64,000 nucleotides of DNA from Halopseudomonas pelagia CL-AP6 (GTDB lineage Bacteria > Pseudomonadota > Gammaproteobacteria > Pseudomonadales > Pseudomonadaceae), in assembly GCF_000410875.1 (NCBI RefSeq), contig NZ_AROI01000016.1, positions 240,167 through 304,166 of the forward strand, in the 5' to 3' direction. This document shows positions 63,603-64,000 of the stretch, piece after piece. The notes beneath the pieces were generated by a model, which was not told the DNA's origin, ran no database searches, and worked only from the letters and a program-made list of their open reading frames with translations. The position numbers and the translations under genes are program-made. Numbering within the stretch: the stretch's first letter is position 1; every line of letters starts with the position of its first letter.

Positions 63603-64000
63603 TCAAGGAAACCCGGTAGTACCCAAATGCGTCACGTACACCTGGTGGCTCTTACGAAGCAGGCATTAGCCGTTTTAGAGGCTGTGCGACCATATAGCGG
63701 TCACCGAGAGTTTTCGTTTCCTGCCGACCGCAACCCACGCACCCATTGCAATAGCCAGACCGCTCACATGGCGATAAAACGGATGGGATTCGCCGGTCGC
63801 CTGGTTAGCCATGGCCTGCGCTCCATGGCGAGCACCATCCTAAACGAGCAGGGCTTTGATCCTGAGCTAATAGAGGTTGCCTTGGCACATGTAGACAAAA
63901 ATGAAGTCAGAAGCGCCTACAACCGTGCTGACTACATTGAACGGCGCAGGCCAATGATGAATTGGTGGAGCGGGCATATTAATCGTAAGCATCCGGTAAG
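63603..64000 (+). pseudogene. Second P4-type integrase, C-terminal part only (runs off the window)
   Basis: An open frame after TAG 63600-63602 has an ATG at 63627 (MRHVHLVALTKQALAVLE) and continues to the end. It matches the catalytic C-terminus of P4-family integrases: FPADRNPRTHCN, LVSHGLRSMASTILNEQGFD (HxxR-like box), LAHVDKNEVRSAYNRADYIERR (His and nucleophile Tyr), then MMNWWSGHI. The first two thirds, including the first catalytic Arg, are absent upstream, where 63438-63600 shows no integrase sequence. It is therefore a truncated remnant of another element. Confidence 0.82.

Overview
The window is Gammaproteobacterial chromosome, almost certainly Pseudomonadaceae. The first 8.3 kb keeps the gene order I know from Pseudomonas aeruginosa around PA0943-PA0954 (acyP, thioredoxin, YihY, arsC, wrbA, DUF2069, hda, DUF2066, purM, purN, DUF3108). 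The 10.9-16.4 kb block matches the PA2476-PA2480 Dsb/two-component locus. Moderate GC, several GTG starts and the catabolic repertoire suggest a marine or environmental lineage such as Halopseudomonas; the genus is inference.

Layout. 0-10.8 kb: housekeeping genes (a cut-off lytic transglycosylase, redox and purine genes, Hda, a 3-hydroxyacyl-CoA dehydrogenase, a uracil-DNA glycosylase). 10.9-16.4 kb: a two-component system divergent from a dsbD-tlpA-dsbG periplasmic thiol operon, with two inverted copies of an 18-bp box between them. 16.4-22 kb: an SDR enzyme, the methionine importer metNIQ, and a malate:quinone oxidoreductase with a signal-like N-terminus. 22.1-27.6 kb: an allantoin-use cluster (allA, allE, puuE, racemase, NCS1 permease, GntR regulator) whose promoters share a TTGTATACAA palindrome. 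27.7-33.7 kb: an orphan membrane protein, an ABC-F protein, an AraC regulator, acetylpolyamine deacetylase and a polyamine-binding protein. 33.7-42.9 kb: a five-gene ABC importer with two ATPases, then divergent GMC oxidoreductase and aldehyde dehydrogenase genes flanking a perfect 20-bp palindrome.

42.9-55.3 kb is the most unusual part. One operon encodes a cyclic amidohydrolase, a fusion of a DUF1116 (AllG-like) domain to an AtzH/HpxZ-like domain, an AtzE-type amidase and an HpxW-like Ntn hydrolase. Next to it lie a Rieske oxygenase with its reductase, a MarR regulator and a polar amino-acid-type ABC importer. Copies of a GGTATRCC-centred inverted repeat sit in front of each of these units and also before the 39-kb ABC operon, so they look like one regulon. 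The gene set suggests oxidation of a nitrogen compound, ring opening, and carbamoyl/oxamate-type end steps; the substrate is unknown.

57.3 kb to the right edge is a mobile island. A tRNA-Ser 3'-end-like att sequence is followed by a tyrosine integrase, an unrecognised AT-rich gene, an IS3-family transposase remnant, and a leftward alpA-yfjI(DUF3987)-yfjJ(inovirus Gp2-like) module like that of CP4-57 and Gram-negative phage satellites. The last 400 bp carry the C-terminal half of a second integrase, cut by the window end.
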